A stretch of 37,571 nucleotides of DNA, taken from assembly GCA_002730035.1 (NCBI GenBank), contig PBYU01000012.1, forward strand, positions 55,867 through 93,437, written 5' to 3'. The DNA comes from Gammaproteobacteria bacterium. GTDB taxonomy: Bacteria; Pseudomonadota; Gammaproteobacteria; Pseudomonadales; Pseudohongiellaceae. Under the pieces are notes generated by a model that was given only the letters and a program-made list of their open reading frames with translations, made no database searches and was not told the DNA's origin. The translations under genes were made by a program, and so were the position numbers. Below, in pieces: positions 1 to 8,509 of the stretch; the first letter of the stretch is position 1, and each line of letters opens with the position of its first letter.

Positions 1-645
1 GGGCTGCCCGAGGCGCCCCAGGGGTATTTGCGCCAACAGCGCATCAGTCTGCTGTGCTGGTAAATTGCGAGTCATATCGGTGTCGATGAAGCCAGGGGCT
101 ACTGCATTGACCGTGATTCCACGTGAACCGATCTCCTTCGCCAGCGAGCGGGTAAACCCCTCAATCCCGGCTTTCGAGGCGGAATAATTGGTCTGGCCTG
201 CATTGCCACTGGACCCAACCACCGAACTGACATTAACGATTCTGCCCCAGCGTGCCTTTGTCATCGCCTTGATACAGGCCTTGGTGACGCGGTACATCGA
301 ACCGAGATTAGTGTCGATAACCGCATTCCACTCTGCTGCTTTCATACGCATCAGGAGATTGTCTCGCGTTATCCCTGCATTATTTACCAATACAGTGGGC
401 GCACCGAATTCTTCCTGTATCGCGGCTAGGGCACTTGTTACTGACTCATCGCTGGAGACATCCACACAGAAGCCTTTTCCCTTGAACTGGTGTTCAGCAA
501 GGTAAGCGGATATCGATTCGGCTCCAGGGTCGGTAGTCGCTGTGCCTATCACGGTAAATCCGAGGTTTCCAAGGGTCATGGCTATCGCGCCGCCAATGCC
601 TCGACTCGCTCCAGTAACCAGGGCTATCGCGCCTGTATCACTCAT
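1..645 (-). CDS. fabG: 3-oxoacyl-ACP reductase FabG (3' end cut off)
   Basis: NADPH-dependent reduction of 3-oxoacyl-ACP to 3-hydroxyacyl-ACP in the type II fatty-acid elongation cycle; cytosolic. The minus frame opens with ATG at 645-643 behind a strong ribosome site (AGAAGGAGA) and stays open to base 1, giving 215 residues of a family that is usually about 245, so the C-terminus lies outside the window. Short-chain dehydrogenase features are clear: TGASRGIG cofactor loop near residues 11-18, NNAG near residue 90, the catalytic Ser near 141 in a VNVSS context, and YSASK with Tyr154 and Lys158. The visible end reads PLGRLGQP, typical of the FabG C-terminal region. It is the last visible gene of the yceD-rpmF-plsX-fabD-fabG operon, 83 nt after fabD. 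acpP is expected beyond the left edge (inference). Confidence 0.97.
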   Translation of the reverse strand, partial: MSDTGAIALVTGASRGIGGAIAMTLGNLGFTVIGTATTDPGAESISAYLAEHQFKGKGFCVDVSSDESVTSALAAIQEEFGAPTVLVNNAGITRDNLLMRMKAAEWNAVIDTNLGSMYRVTKACIKAMTKARWGRIVNVSSVVGSSGNAGQTNYSASKAGIEGFTRSLAKEIGSRGITVNAVAPGFIDTDMTRNLPAQQTDALLAQIPLGRLGQP

Positions 646-728
646 CAAACATCTCCTTCTGGTAGATTTATCTCGACTCGCTTGCGGATTCTTTATCGGC
701 TTAAGAGCTAAAGCGGGTAGCTTCTATA

Positions 729-1667
729 TCAGGCGGACATTTCTGCAATGGCGCTATCGAGGCTTGCCTCATCATCGCTCCCGCAACAGAGCAACTCTGG
801 TTCAATCCGTTTAATCAGGCCGCAGAGTACCTTTCCAGGACCACATTCCATTAATTTCCCTACCCCTGCCTTACTGATCAATTTTATACAATCTACCCAT
901 AAGACAGGTGTATACAATTGTTTTATAAGATTCTTCTTTATCTTTTCGGGATCATCACAAATCTTGGCATGCGCATTTTGCACAACCGCAATCTCCGGCT
1001 GCATAAAGGTTACGGCTGCTAATTCCTGCTGTAGTTTTTCTGCTGCCGGTTTCATCAGATCACAGTGCGAGGGAACGCTTACATTCAGTGCTAGTGCTCG
1101 CCTGGCGCCTGCTTCTTTGCACAACTGCATCGCCCGCTCAACAGCCTCGGTATTGCCTGCTATGACCGTCTGACCCGGCGCATTAAAATTGGCAGCCGAA
1201 ACTACCCCCAGTTCCTCCGCTTCATCACAGATTTCATTGATCTGATAATTCTCGAGCCCAACGATAGCTGCCATCTTTCCTGTGCCTTCGGGTACTGCAG
1301 ACTGCATGAACCGGCCACGATGGAACACGAGCTTAACCGCGTCCTGAAAATGCAGGACTCCAGCGCACACCAGAGCTGAATATTCCCCCAGGCTATGTCC
1401 AGCCAGAACTGAGGGCGAGGGACCCTGACGGTCGTTCCAGAGCCGCCAGATGGCGACTGAGGCCGTGAGAAGTACCGGCTGGGTAATCTGAGTCTGATCG
1501 AGGTTGTTGTCATTATCATGCTGGCTAATCTCCCAAAGGTCCTCTTCGAGAACTTCCGACGCTTCGGCGAAGGTTTCGAGGATGATACTGGATTGATTGG
1601 CCAGGCCGCTGAGCATGCCCAGCTTCTGTGAGCCCTGACCGGGAAATACAAATCCAAATTTTTGCAT
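729..1667 (-). CDS. fabD: Malonyl-CoA:ACP transacylase FabD
   Basis: Transfers malonyl groups from CoA to acyl carrier protein, supplying the extender unit for fatty-acid synthesis; cytosolic. 312 residues, the normal family length. The nucleophile elbow GHSLG is at residues 90-94 (catalytic Ser92), Arg117 lies in FHRGRF, and the catalytic His201 in VPSHC; these positions match the numbering known for E. coli FabD. The N-terminus contains the typical FPGQGSQ motif at 8-14. The ATG at 1667 has only a weak ribosome site. An 84-nt gap separates it from plsX, where E. coli carries fabH; no fabH remnant is seen here. Long frames on both strands overlapping this gene are shadows. Confidence 0.97.
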   Translation of the reverse strand: MQKFGFVFPGQGSQKLGMLSGLANQSSIILETFAEASEVLEEDLWEISQHDNDNNLDQTQITQPVLLTASVAIWRLWNDRQGPSPSVLAGHSLGEYSALVCAGVLHFQDAVKLVFHRGRFMQSAVPEGTGKMAAIVGLENYQINEICDEAEELGVVSAANFNAPGQTVIAGNTEAVERAMQLCKEAGARRALALNVSVPSHCDLMKPAAEKLQQELAAVTFMQPEIAVVQNAHAKICDDPEKIKKNLIKQLYTPVLWVDCIKLISKAGVGKLMECGPGKVLCGLIKRIEPELLCCGSDDEASLDSAIAEMSA

Positions 1668-1751
1668 GAGTAGTCTCTGCTGTGGCGCTTATCGTTGCTC
1701 TTATTCTTCTCGCTACTTTCTGCAGACGAGAAACCTGCCAGCTTCATTTGA

Positions 1752-2747
1752 TCAATTTGCTTCAATAATGGCAGCAACTTTTTTGGCAATCAATTGAGGA
1801 ACTGCATTTTCTACTTCTCTTACGGCCTGCTGAATCGCATAAGTGAAACCTTCTACCGTGGCGTTACCATGACTCTTTACGATGCTGCCCTGCAGACCGA
1901 GTAGACTGGCACCGTTGAATCGTTGAGGATTTATTTGTGCTGCGAGTCGTGTCAAAACATCATTTGCTACTGTATCTGAGGATGTTCCAGGCAACTGTTC
2001 AGCGAGAAATTTATTGACTACATTGGCGACGCCGGCACTGGATTTGATGGTGACATTACCCACAAATCCATCACACACGGCGACATCGGCGACGCCTTCA
2101 AAGAGCTCGTTGGCTTCTATAAAACCGATGTAATTCAGGGCCGAACACTGCTTCATCTGCTGCGATGCCAGGCGAACTTCTTCAGTTCCCTTGTAATGCT
2201 CGGCACCGATGTTTAAGAGGCCCACACTGGCAGCGGTACCATTCAAGGATTCGGCCAGCACCGAACCCATTACGGCAAATTCGAAGAGCTGCTGGGCACC
2301 GCACTCGGGATTCGCGCCAACATCCAGTAGATAGCCCTGCCGGGTTGCGCCGGGGATGGTGGCGACAATGGCGGGTTTTTGAATGCCGGTAATGGTCTTC
2401 AGCAGATGACGGCCTATCATCAGTAGTGCGCCAGTATTACCAGCGCTCACCATGGCCTGCACCTCACCTCGTTTGACCAGTTCAGTCGCCAGGTACATGG
2501 AGGATTGCCTGGCGTTGCGCAGCACGGTGCCTGGCTTATCCTCATCACTAATCTGTTCGGCAGTGTGAAGTACCGACAGCCGCTCCTTAACGGCTGCAGT
2601 AGTATCAGCCAGGAGCGGCGCAATCTGCTCTTCGTTACCAATCAGAATCAGCGATAATTCGGGAAATTTTAGCAACGCCTGCAGCGACGCCGGGACTGTC
2701 AGATCGACACAGCCATCGCCACCCATAGCATCTATAGCTATGTGCAT
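1752..2747 (-). CDS. plsX: Phosphate acyltransferase PlsX
   Basis: Makes acyl-phosphate from acyl-ACP, the acyl donor for PlsY in the first step of phosphatidic acid synthesis; a peripheral membrane enzyme in known members. 331 residues, close to the usual 330-350. Family signatures: the N-terminal IAIDAMGGD (residues 3-11), SAGNTGALL near residue 102, LLDVGANPEC near 141, and VCDGFVGN near 225. The start at 2747 lies 14 nt after the rpmF stop, consistent with co-transcription. This rpmF-plsX coupling is widely conserved. The gene downstream is fabD, not fabH. Confidence 0.97.
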   Translation of the reverse strand: MHIAIDAMGGDGCVDLTVPASLQALLKFPELSLILIGNEEQIAPLLADTTAAVKERLSVLHTAEQISDEDKPGTVLRNARQSSMYLATELVKRGEVQAMVSAGNTGALLMIGRHLLKTITGIQKPAIVATIPGATRQGYLLDVGANPECGAQQLFEFAVMGSVLAESLNGTAASVGLLNIGAEHYKGTEEVRLASQQMKQCSALNYIGFIEANELFEGVADVAVCDGFVGNVTIKSSAGVANVVNKFLAEQLPGTSSDTVANDVLTRLAAQINPQRFNGASLLGLQGSIVKSHGNATVEGFTYAIQQAVREVENAVPQLIAKKVAAIIEAN

Positions 2748-2761
2748 GTCGGGTTCCAGAC

Positions 2762-2941
2762 TTAGTCTTCGCCGAGATCCAGTACTTTCTTGCCCTTGTA
2801 GAAGCCATCGGCAGTAACATGATGGCGTCTGTGGACCTCTCCGGTGGTCTTGTCAGTTGACAAGGTTGGATCCGATAAGGAATCGTGGGAGCGCCGTTTA
2901 CCGCGCCTGGATCGAGTCACTTTGCTCTTTTGAACAGCCAT
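2762..2941 (-). CDS. rpmF: 50S ribosomal protein L32 (bL32)
   Basis: Structural protein of the large ribosomal subunit. A 59-residue minus-strand frame beginning [20 protein letters not shown], with the basic N-terminus typical of bL32 and a tail containing [13 protein letters not shown]. The family's zinc-binding cysteines, present in some bacteria, are absent here, which is the usual gammaproteobacterial form. The ATG at 2941 is preceded by a strong GGAGG ribosome site 6 nt upstream. It sits between yceD (49 nt upstream) and plsX (14 nt downstream), the conserved gammaproteobacterial order. Confidence 0.97.
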   Translation of the reverse strand: MAVQKSKVTRSRRGKRRSHDSLSDPTLSTDKTTGEVHRRHHVTADGFYKGKKVLDLGED

Positions 2942-2990
2942 TTTGGCCTCCGACTAGGATATAAATTCAGTTAATTCAAAAAGCTAAACT

Positions 2991-3518
2991 TTATTCTTTA
3001 AGTTGCTTGAGAATAGAGAACGGGCTTTCTCTTTGCTCTGTCTGGCCCTCGCCCTGGGGGTCATCGCCAGATATTGCGTAATCCAGTTTATCCAGGCAAT
3101 CATTGCCGGGATGATAATTCACAATCGGCATGCAGAGCATCAGCTGCTCTTCCACCAAGCCGGCCAGTTCGAGCTTGGTATCTGCACAAATCCACGGTTC
3201 CAGGGTTGGGTCAAGCCTGCTCGAGAATTCTTCACTGGCCAGCAGCGCCAGTTTGATCTCATCTGCCAGCTCGATGGCTATCGGTTCCAGGCATCGCTGA
3301 CAGGTCACATCGACCTGCGCCGATAACTTCCCGGTTATGAGCCGCTGTTTCGACTCATTAGTGGAGAAACTCAGCTCAATCCACACATTCGCCGTTTCTG
3401 TCGCCAGGATTTCCCTGAACCTCGGCAGCCGCTCCAGGGGCATCATTCCCTTAATTGCCGCCTCTTGCAGAAAGACTTTTCTGGTATCTACATACGCTGG
3501 AACCGGGCTGTCTGCCAT
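2991..3518 (-). CDS. yceD: YceD/DUF177 family protein (large-subunit rRNA accumulation protein)
   Basis: Family linked to normal 23S rRNA accumulation; its biochemical activity is unclear. 175 residues. The visible signature is the CQRCLEP motif near residue 94, with the first of the family's cysteine pairs, followed by an acidic region and an LxxLK tail. The N-terminus (VPAYVDTRK) looks like that of pseudomonad YceD proteins, supporting the ATG at 3518. No Shine-Dalgarno sequence precedes it, and the best promoter predicts a transcript starting only a few bases upstream. First gene of the rpmF-plsX-fab operon. Confidence 0.9.
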   Translation of the reverse strand: MADSPVPAYVDTRKVFLQEAAIKGMMPLERLPRFREILATETANVWIELSFSTNESKQRLITGKLSAQVDVTCQRCLEPIAIELADEIKLALLASEEFSSRLDPTLEPWICADTKLELAGLVEEQLMLCMPIVNYHPGNDCLDKLDYAISGDDPQGEGQTEQRESPFSILKQLKE

Positions 3519-3527
3519 AGGCGCGCA

Positions 3528-3556
3528 ATAATAGGCGTCAAAGCCTTTGCTGTCAA
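3528..3556 (-). promoter_or_regulatory. Sigma-70 promoter of the yceD-rpmF-plsX-fabDG operon
   Basis: On the minus strand, TTGACA (3556-3551), a 17-base spacer and TATTAT (3533-3528) give a near-consensus sigma-70 promoter, followed by a GC-rich TGCGCGCC stretch like the discriminators of growth-rate and ppGpp-controlled promoters. The predicted start, 6-7 bases downstream, is near 3521, only 2-4 bases before the yceD ATG at 3518. The spacer holds an imperfect inverted repeat, CAAAG-N-CTTTG, and CTTTGAC occurs twice, so a regulator could bind here (inference). Confidence 0.7.
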
Positions 3557-3612
3557 AGAAAAAAAATAATTTACTTTATAGATAATCTCTATCTATTTGT
3601 AATTAAGAGAGT

Positions 3613-4548
3613 TTAGATCAAGCTATCAACTAAGGCTGCCATGGTTTTATCGGTTGCAGCCGTAACTTCGATTGATTCCTGGGAATCTGGCAAAGTAAAG
3701 TTGATTTTAAAGGCGTGCAGGCACAGATTCTTGACCCTGGAAAGGGTCGTAACCCGTCCCTTTTTCGAGTAGCGAGGGTCGCCCACAATGGGGTGGCCGG
3801 CATGTTGGCAGTGCACCCTTATCTGGTGGGTACGCCCTGTCACGGGAATAGCCTCGACCAAGGTGGCTTCCTGGAAGCGTTGCAACACATTAAATCGGGT
3901 CAGGGAGGCCTTGCCGTCCTGGCTCACCTGGACCAGGCGTTCGCCAGAACTCAACTCATTCTTCAGCAGTGGCACATCCACCTGAGTCAGCTTCTCTGGC
4001 CATCGACCATGCACCAGAACCAGGTAATGCTTTTTAATAGATTTTTCTTTAAATTTCTTTTGTAACTGTTTTAAAGATATCATATTTTTTGCAACAATAA
4101 GACACCCTGAGGTGTCTCTATCCAGCCGGTGAGCGAGCTCCAGGCTGCTCCATTCGGGTTTGATCTGACGCAGAGCGTCGATCAACCCAAGGCGGATACC
4201 GGATCCGCCATGCACCGCCAGTCCGGCTGGTTTGTCAATCACCAGCAGCTGTTCATCCTCAAATAGCACACTTTGTTCCAACAATCCTTGCAGGCCGGGA
4301 GTCAACTTGGCAGGCTGGGTTGCTTCCACTCCCGAGAAAGGCGGAATCCTTATTTCATCACCGGCAAGCAGTTTCTGAGCAGGCTTGCAGCGCTTCTTAT
4401 TGATCCTGACCTCGCCCCGGCGAATGAGCCGATAAACACGAGATCTCGGCACACCTTTGAGGTGGCGAATAAGAAAGTTGTCGATACGCTGACCGTGCTG
4501 CGGTTCCAGAACGCGTACCAATTGAACTTTGTTGTTATTGCTCAGCAT
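3613..4548 (-). CDS. rluC: Ribosomal large subunit pseudouridine synthase RluC
   Basis: Isomerises specific uridines of 23S rRNA to pseudouridine (955, 2504 and 2580 in E. coli). RluA-family layout: an N-terminal S4 RNA-binding domain (about residues 15-70, with RIDNFL and GEVRINKKR) and a catalytic domain carrying HRLDRDTSG, where the Asp of RLD is the catalytic residue (about 143), followed by the GRTHQIRVH motif. About 311 residues from the ATG at 4548. A GTG four codons upstream (4560) would give 315; neither has a clear ribosome site, so the ATG is preferred by codon type. Divergent from argS. RluC rather than RluD is suggested by the S4 linker sequence and the yceD neighbourhood. Confidence 0.9.
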   Translation of the reverse strand: MLSNNNKVQLVRVLEPQHGQRIDNFLIRHLKGVPRSRVYRLIRRGEVRINKKRCKPAQKLLAGDEIRIPPFSGVEATQPAKLTPGLQGLLEQSVLFEDEQLLVIDKPAGLAVHGGSGIRLGLIDALRQIKPEWSSLELAHRLDRDTSGCLIVAKNMISLKQLQKKFKEKSIKKHYLVLVHGRWPEKLTQVDVPLLKNELSSGERLVQVSQDGKASLTRFNVLQRFQEATLVEAIPVTGRTHQIRVHCQHAGHPIVGDPRYSKKGRVTTLSRVKNLCLHAFKINFTLPDSQESIEVTAATDKTMAALVDSLI

Positions 4549-4669
4549 ATGAATGCACACAGATCCGTAGTGGGAGTTAGGAAATCAGGCATTTTACATC
4601 AATCTCAATGCCACTTAATGGTGTACAATCCCCTCCTTTTTCGACCTGCCACTTATTGACTAAGAAAAC

Positions 4670-6409
4670 GTGGAAACTTTAAAGCAACAACTTAACTCGT
4701 TGATAGCTGCTTCCTTAAGCAAAGTCACCGGGATTGCCGACAGCAATGCCAATGTTATAACGGCATCAAAACCGGAATTTGGAGACTATCAGGCCAATGG
4801 GATTATGGCTTGTGCCAAGCAGCTCAAGGTAAATCCACGGGAGCTGGCGGGCAAAGTGGTCGCCGAACTCGAGTTGGCTGAGCATCGATTGGTTGCCCGC
4901 TACGAGATCGCCGGTCCTGGATTTATTAACATACATCTCGATGCAGGCAGTCTGCTTAAACGCGCCAATGCAATCCTTGCCAAGCCGTCGCAGCTCGTGC
5001 CAAAAACTGAGCTGCCACAATCGATAGTCGTAGACTATTCGTCGCCTAACCTCGCCAAAGAGATGCACGTTGGACACCTGCGCGGAACCATCATCGGTGA
5101 CAGCTTGGTTAGGGTGCTGGGACGGCTGGGGCATAACATTGTCCGTCAGAACCACGTTGGCGATTGGGGCACGCAGTTCGGCATGTTGATTGCGCACATG
5201 CAGGAGATCACGACTGAGCATAGCGATCTTCCACAGCAACTGGCTGACCTGGAAGAGTTTTACAAGGCAGCCAAGCAACATTTCGATGCAGACGAGCAAT
5301 TCGCAGTCACAGCCCGCAACAGCGTCGTCAAGTTGCAAGGCGGTGATCCTGACTATCTGGCCATCTGGGAACGGTTTATCGAGGAATCCCTGAGGCACTG
5401 TGAGGCCGTCTATGCCAAGCTGAACGTCACGCTGACTCGAGATGACCTTGATGCTGAGAGCCGTTATAACAGTGAGTTAGGCAATATTGTCAATGAATTG
5501 TCTGAGCAAGGTTTGCTAACGGAATCCGCCGGCGCCCTGTGTGTCTTCCTTCCAGAATTCGTCGGTAAGGATGACGAACCCCTGCCGGTAATTATCCAGA
5601 AGTCTGACGGTGGCTATCTCTACTCGACCACCGATCTGGCTGCCATCAAATTCAGATCTTCACAACTGAAAGCGGATCGCTCGCTCTATGTAGTCGATGC
5701 CAGACAATCTCTCCATTTCCAACAGGTATTCGCAGTTGCCCGAGCCGCCGGGCTCGCCTCGGACCAGCTATCCCTCGAACACATTGCCTACGGCACCATG
5801 ATGGGCAAGGATGGGCGACCATTCAAGACGCGTTCCGGTGACGCTGCTAAGCTGGTTGAGCTACTCGACGAGTCTGTGCGCCGTGCCTTCGCGCTGGTAT
5901 CTGACAAGAGCCCTGACCTGGATGAGACTCTGAGGCAGGAAATAGCGGAAAAAGTAGGCATCGCTGCCGTCAAGTATGCCGATCTATCCAAGAATAGGAC
6001 CAGCGACTATGTATTTGACTGGTCAAGCATGCTGTCCTTCGAGGGCAATACGGCACCCTACTTGATGTATGCCTACGCGCGGATCAAGAGCATCTTGAGG
6101 AAACAGCCAGGCACCCCTGTAAATCTTCATATTGCTTGCACCACCGAGCCTGAGGAGCGGGAATTACTGGTAAAGGTTCTGCAGCTGCCTGAAATTGTCA
6201 GCGCGGTTGCTAAGGATTGCTATCCCAATCAACTGTGCAACTATCTCTATGAGCTCGCCGGCAGCTTCATGCGTTTCTATGAGGCCTGCCCGATTCTTAA
6301 GTCAGAACAACGACTGAAGGACTCACGGCTGGCCCTGTCACTACTCACCGCCGAAGCGCTGCAACAGGGGCTGTACCTGTTGGGCATCGATACCCTGGAG
6401 CAGATGTAA
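4670..6409 (+). CDS. argS: Arginyl-tRNA synthetase
   Basis: Class I aminoacyl-tRNA synthetase that charges tRNA-Arg with arginine; cytosolic. 579 residues, against about 577 in E. coli. Begins at a GTG. The N-terminal tRNA-recognition (Add1) domain has FGDYQANG at 37-44. The HIGH signature appears as HVGH at 133-136, preceded by VDYSSPNLAKEM. The KMSKS region reads GKDGRPFKTRSG, the degenerate form normal for ArgS. The C-terminal DALR anticodon-binding domain ends with the LLGIDTLEQM tail. Divergent from rluC and convergent with htpG. No -35/-10 pair could be assigned confidently in the 4561-4669 gap. Confidence 0.97.
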   Translation: METLKQQLNSLIAASLSKVTGIADSNANVITASKPEFGDYQANGIMACAKQLKVNPRELAGKVVAELELAEHRLVARYEIAGPGFINIHLDAGSLLKRANAILAKPSQLVPKTELPQSIVVDYSSPNLAKEMHVGHLRGTIIGDSLVRVLGRLGHNIVRQNHVGDWGTQFGMLIAHMQEITTEHSDLPQQLADLEEFYKAAKQHFDADEQFAVTARNSVVKLQGGDPDYLAIWERFIEESLRHCEAVYAKLNVTLTRDDLDAESRYNSELGNIVNELSEQGLLTESAGALCVFLPEFVGKDDEPLPVIIQKSDGGYLYSTTDLAAIKFRSSQLKADRSLYVVDARQSLHFQQVFAVARAAGLASDQLSLEHIAYGTMMGKDGRPFKTRSGDAAKLVELLDESVRRAFALVSDKSPDLDETLRQEIAEKVGIAAVKYADLSKNRTSDYVFDWSSMLSFEGNTAPYLMYAYARIKSILRKQPGTPVNLHIACTTEPEERELLVKVLQLPEIVSAVAKDCYPNQLCNYLYELAGSFMRFYEACPILKSEQRLKDSRLALSLLTAEALQQGLYLLGIDTLEQM

Positions 6410-6414
6410 GCCCG

Positions 6415-6429
6415 GCAGGCTATGCCTGC
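6415..6429. terminator. Small hairpin between convergent argS and htpG
   Basis: GCAGGC-TAT-GCCTGC is a perfect 6-bp stem with a 3-base loop, lying 5 bases after the argS stop and about 22 bases after the htpG stop. Neither strand has a proper T-run after the stem, so a rho-independent terminator is possible but weak. It is listed because it is the only stem in this convergent gap. Confidence 0.3.
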
Positions 6430-6451
6430 GAAAATCCTGCTCTGGGGGTCC

Positions 6452-8374
6452 CTAATTTGATAAATCGAGCAGCAATTTGTTCAGCCGAGAAGAGAATTCG
6501 CCGGGATCTTCCAATTGCCCCCCGTCGGCGAGGCTGGCTTGCCCAAACAGTATTGTCACCAGGTCAGAAAATCGTTCCTCGTCGCTCTCCTGGTCCAGTT
6601 TGGCCACTAGTGGATGATCCGGGTTTATTTCAAATATCGGTTTCGCCTCCGGCACAGCCTGGCCAGAGGCTTCCATGATCTTACGCATTTGTGCGCCCAT
6701 GTCCTGTTCGTCTACCGCGAGGCAGGCCGGAGATTCCGTCAGACGGTGGGTGATTCTTACCTCTTTCACCCGGTCGCCAAGGTCTTCTTTAATACGGGTC
6801 ACCAGGCTCTCAAATTCCTTTTCAGCCTCTTGCTGCTGTTTCTTGTCTTCGCCATCATCCAGCTGTCCAAGGTCTAACTCGCCACGCGCGATGTCCTGAA
6901 ACTGCTTACCGTCGAACTCCTGCATGTGCCCCGTGAGCCATTCATCGATACGGTCATGCATGAGTATCACTTCGATACCCTTCTTACGGAAAATTTCCAG
7001 GTGGGGACTGTTGCGTGCTGCTTTCAGAGACTCCGCTACCAAATAGTAGAGCTTGTCCTGGCCATCCTGCATACGCTCTATATATTCGACCAGCCCTTGA
7101 TCCTGTTCATCGGCCTCAGAATGAGTGGTAGTAAATTGCAGTAACTTCGCTACTTTCTCTCGATTAGAAAAATCCTCGGCAGGCCCTTCTTTGATTGTCT
7201 GACCAAATTGCTTCCAGAACTCATCGTACTTGGCCTTGTCCTTCTTGCGTAGCTTCCCAAGCATATCCAATACTCGTTTGGTGAGCGCACTACGCATGGA
7301 ATCGACAACAGGATCTTTCTGCAGAATTTCACGCGATATATTTAAAGAGATGTCATTGGAGTCCACCACGCCTTTCATGAATCTCAGATACAACGGCAGA
7401 AACTGCTCTGCATCGTCCATGATAAAGACGCGCTGTACGTAGAGTTTCAGGCCGCGTGCCGCCTCGCGATTCCACAAATCAAAGGGCGCCTTAGCGGGGA
7501 TGTAGAGCAGACTGGTGTACTCCAGCTTCCCCTCGACGCGGTTGTGACTCCATTGCAGGGGGTCTTCGAAATCATGACTGACATGCTTGTAGAATTCCCG
7601 GTACTCGTCATCGCTGACTTCCTTACGAGATCGCGTCCAGAGTGCCTTAGCAGCGTTTACAGCCTCGTACTCCTGCGGTTTTTCAGAATCCTTGGCCTCC
7701 TTAGAATCTTCTTCCTGCTCAAAGTCCTGTTTCTCCATCATCACTGGAATAGAGATATGGTCTGCATACTTCTTGACGATGCTGCGAAGTCGGAATGACT
7801 CGGCAAAGTCTTCTTTGTCCTTTTTCAGGTGCAGCGTGACCGACGTACCGCGTTGCTCCTTGCTGGCCGGCTCGATGGAATAATCGGATTCGCCTCTGGA
7901 CTTCCACAGGGTGGCTTCGCTAGCGCCTGTTCCTGCCTTACGCGTCAGTACTTCTACCTCATCCGCCACGATGAACGCGGAGTAAAATCCGACGCCGAAC
8001 TGGCCTATCAGCTTTGAATCTTTCTGCTGATCTCCGGTGAGGGATTCCAGGAACTGGGCGGTACCCGATTTGGCGATAGTGCCGAGGTTGCTCACCACTT
8101 CTTCCTTATCCATGCCGATGCCGTTATCCGATATGGTGAGTGTTTTTGCCGATTCATCCACATCTATCTGGACCTTCAGGTCAGTGTCTTTCTCCAACAA
8201 ATCAGGATGTGACAGGGCTTCGAAGCGCAGTTTATCTGCGGCATCAGAAGCATTGGATATCAACTCTCGCAGGAAAATTTCCTTATTGCTATACAGAGAA
8301 TGAATCATCAGATGCAGAAGCTGCTTCGCCTCTGTCTCGAAACCACGCGTCTCTGCCTGGGTGTTGCTCGCCAT
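6452..8374 (-). CDS. htpG: Molecular chaperone HtpG (Hsp90)
   Basis: ATP-dependent Hsp90 chaperone, a cytosolic dimer acting late in folding and on stress-sensitive clients. 640 residues (E. coli 624). The N-terminal GHKL ATPase domain shows [17 protein letters not shown] (catalytic Glu37, Asn41), DNGIGM in the mid-80s, and [15 protein letters not shown] near 124. The middle domain contains [10 protein letters not shown] and the SREILQKD motif. The C-terminal dimerisation domain ends in a short leucine-rich tail and lacks the eukaryotic MEEVD, as expected. The ATG at 8374 has a good ribosome site (AGGAGA). Upstream lie a sigma-32 type promoter and a terminator hairpin. Confidence 0.98.
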   Translation of the reverse strand: MASNTQAETRGFETEAKQLLHLMIHSLYSNKEIFLRELISNASDAADKLRFEALSHPDLLEKDTDLKVQIDVDESAKTLTISDNGIGMDKEEVVSNLGTIAKSGTAQFLESLTGDQQKDSKLIGQFGVGFYSAFIVADEVEVLTRKAGTGASEATLWKSRGESDYSIEPASKEQRGTSVTLHLKKDKEDFAESFRLRSIVKKYADHISIPVMMEKQDFEQEEDSKEAKDSEKPQEYEAVNAAKALWTRSRKEVSDDEYREFYKHVSHDFEDPLQWSHNRVEGKLEYTSLLYIPAKAPFDLWNREAARGLKLYVQRVFIMDDAEQFLPLYLRFMKGVVDSNDISLNISREILQKDPVVDSMRSALTKRVLDMLGKLRKKDKAKYDEFWKQFGQTIKEGPAEDFSNREKVAKLLQFTTTHSEADEQDQGLVEYIERMQDGQDKLYYLVAESLKAARNSPHLEIFRKKGIEVILMHDRIDEWLTGHMQEFDGKQFQDIARGELDLGQLDDGEDKKQQQEAEKEFESLVTRIKEDLGDRVKEVRITHRLTESPACLAVDEQDMGAQMRKIMEASGQAVPEAKPIFEINPDHPLVAKLDQESDEERFSDLVTILFGQASLADGGQLEDPGEFSSRLNKLLLDLSN

Positions 8375-8403
8375 CTCTTTCTCCTGCCTGTTGATCTATG
8401 CAA

Positions 8404-8435
8404 TAAAAAACCCGACCACTTTGCAGTGATCGGGT
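8404..8435 (-). terminator. Rho-independent terminator of the TonB/TPR operon
   Basis: On the minus strand, ACCCGATCACT-GCAA-AGTGGTCGGGT forms an 11-bp stem with one T-G pair and a GCAA tetraloop, followed directly by a run of T residues (plus-strand A-run 8405-8410). It lies about 75 bases after the TPR gene stop and about 30 bases before the htpG start, so it separates the two units. The predicted heat-shock start point lies inside its first arm. Confidence 0.85.
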
Positions 8436-8437
8436 CT

Positions 8438-8467
8438 TAAATGGGGACAGAACTCCTGATTTTCAAG
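8438..8467 (-). promoter_or_regulatory. Sigma-32 (RpoH) heat-shock promoter of htpG
   Basis: On the minus strand, CTTGAAA (8467-8461), 14 bases, then CCCCATTTA (8446-8438). This matches the known RpoH consensus CTTGAAA / CCCCATnTA at every defined base and with normal spacing. htpG is an established member of the heat-shock regulon in gammaproteobacteria. The predicted transcription start near 8431 leaves a leader of about 57 bases. Confidence 0.88.
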
Positions 8468-8509
8468 CCATTTCGAGCTTTCTTTAAACTCTTAGCGACT
8501 GTGGGCAGC

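Noticed and set aside
1202..1789. 195-codon minus-strand frame spanning the plsX-fabD junction
   Set aside because: It overlaps the end of plsX and half of fabD in another frame; its Arg/Ser-rich sequence is typical of a shadow.
4766..5398. 210-codon minus-strand frame opposite argS
   Set aside because: Antisense shadow of argS; no recognisable domain or start signal.
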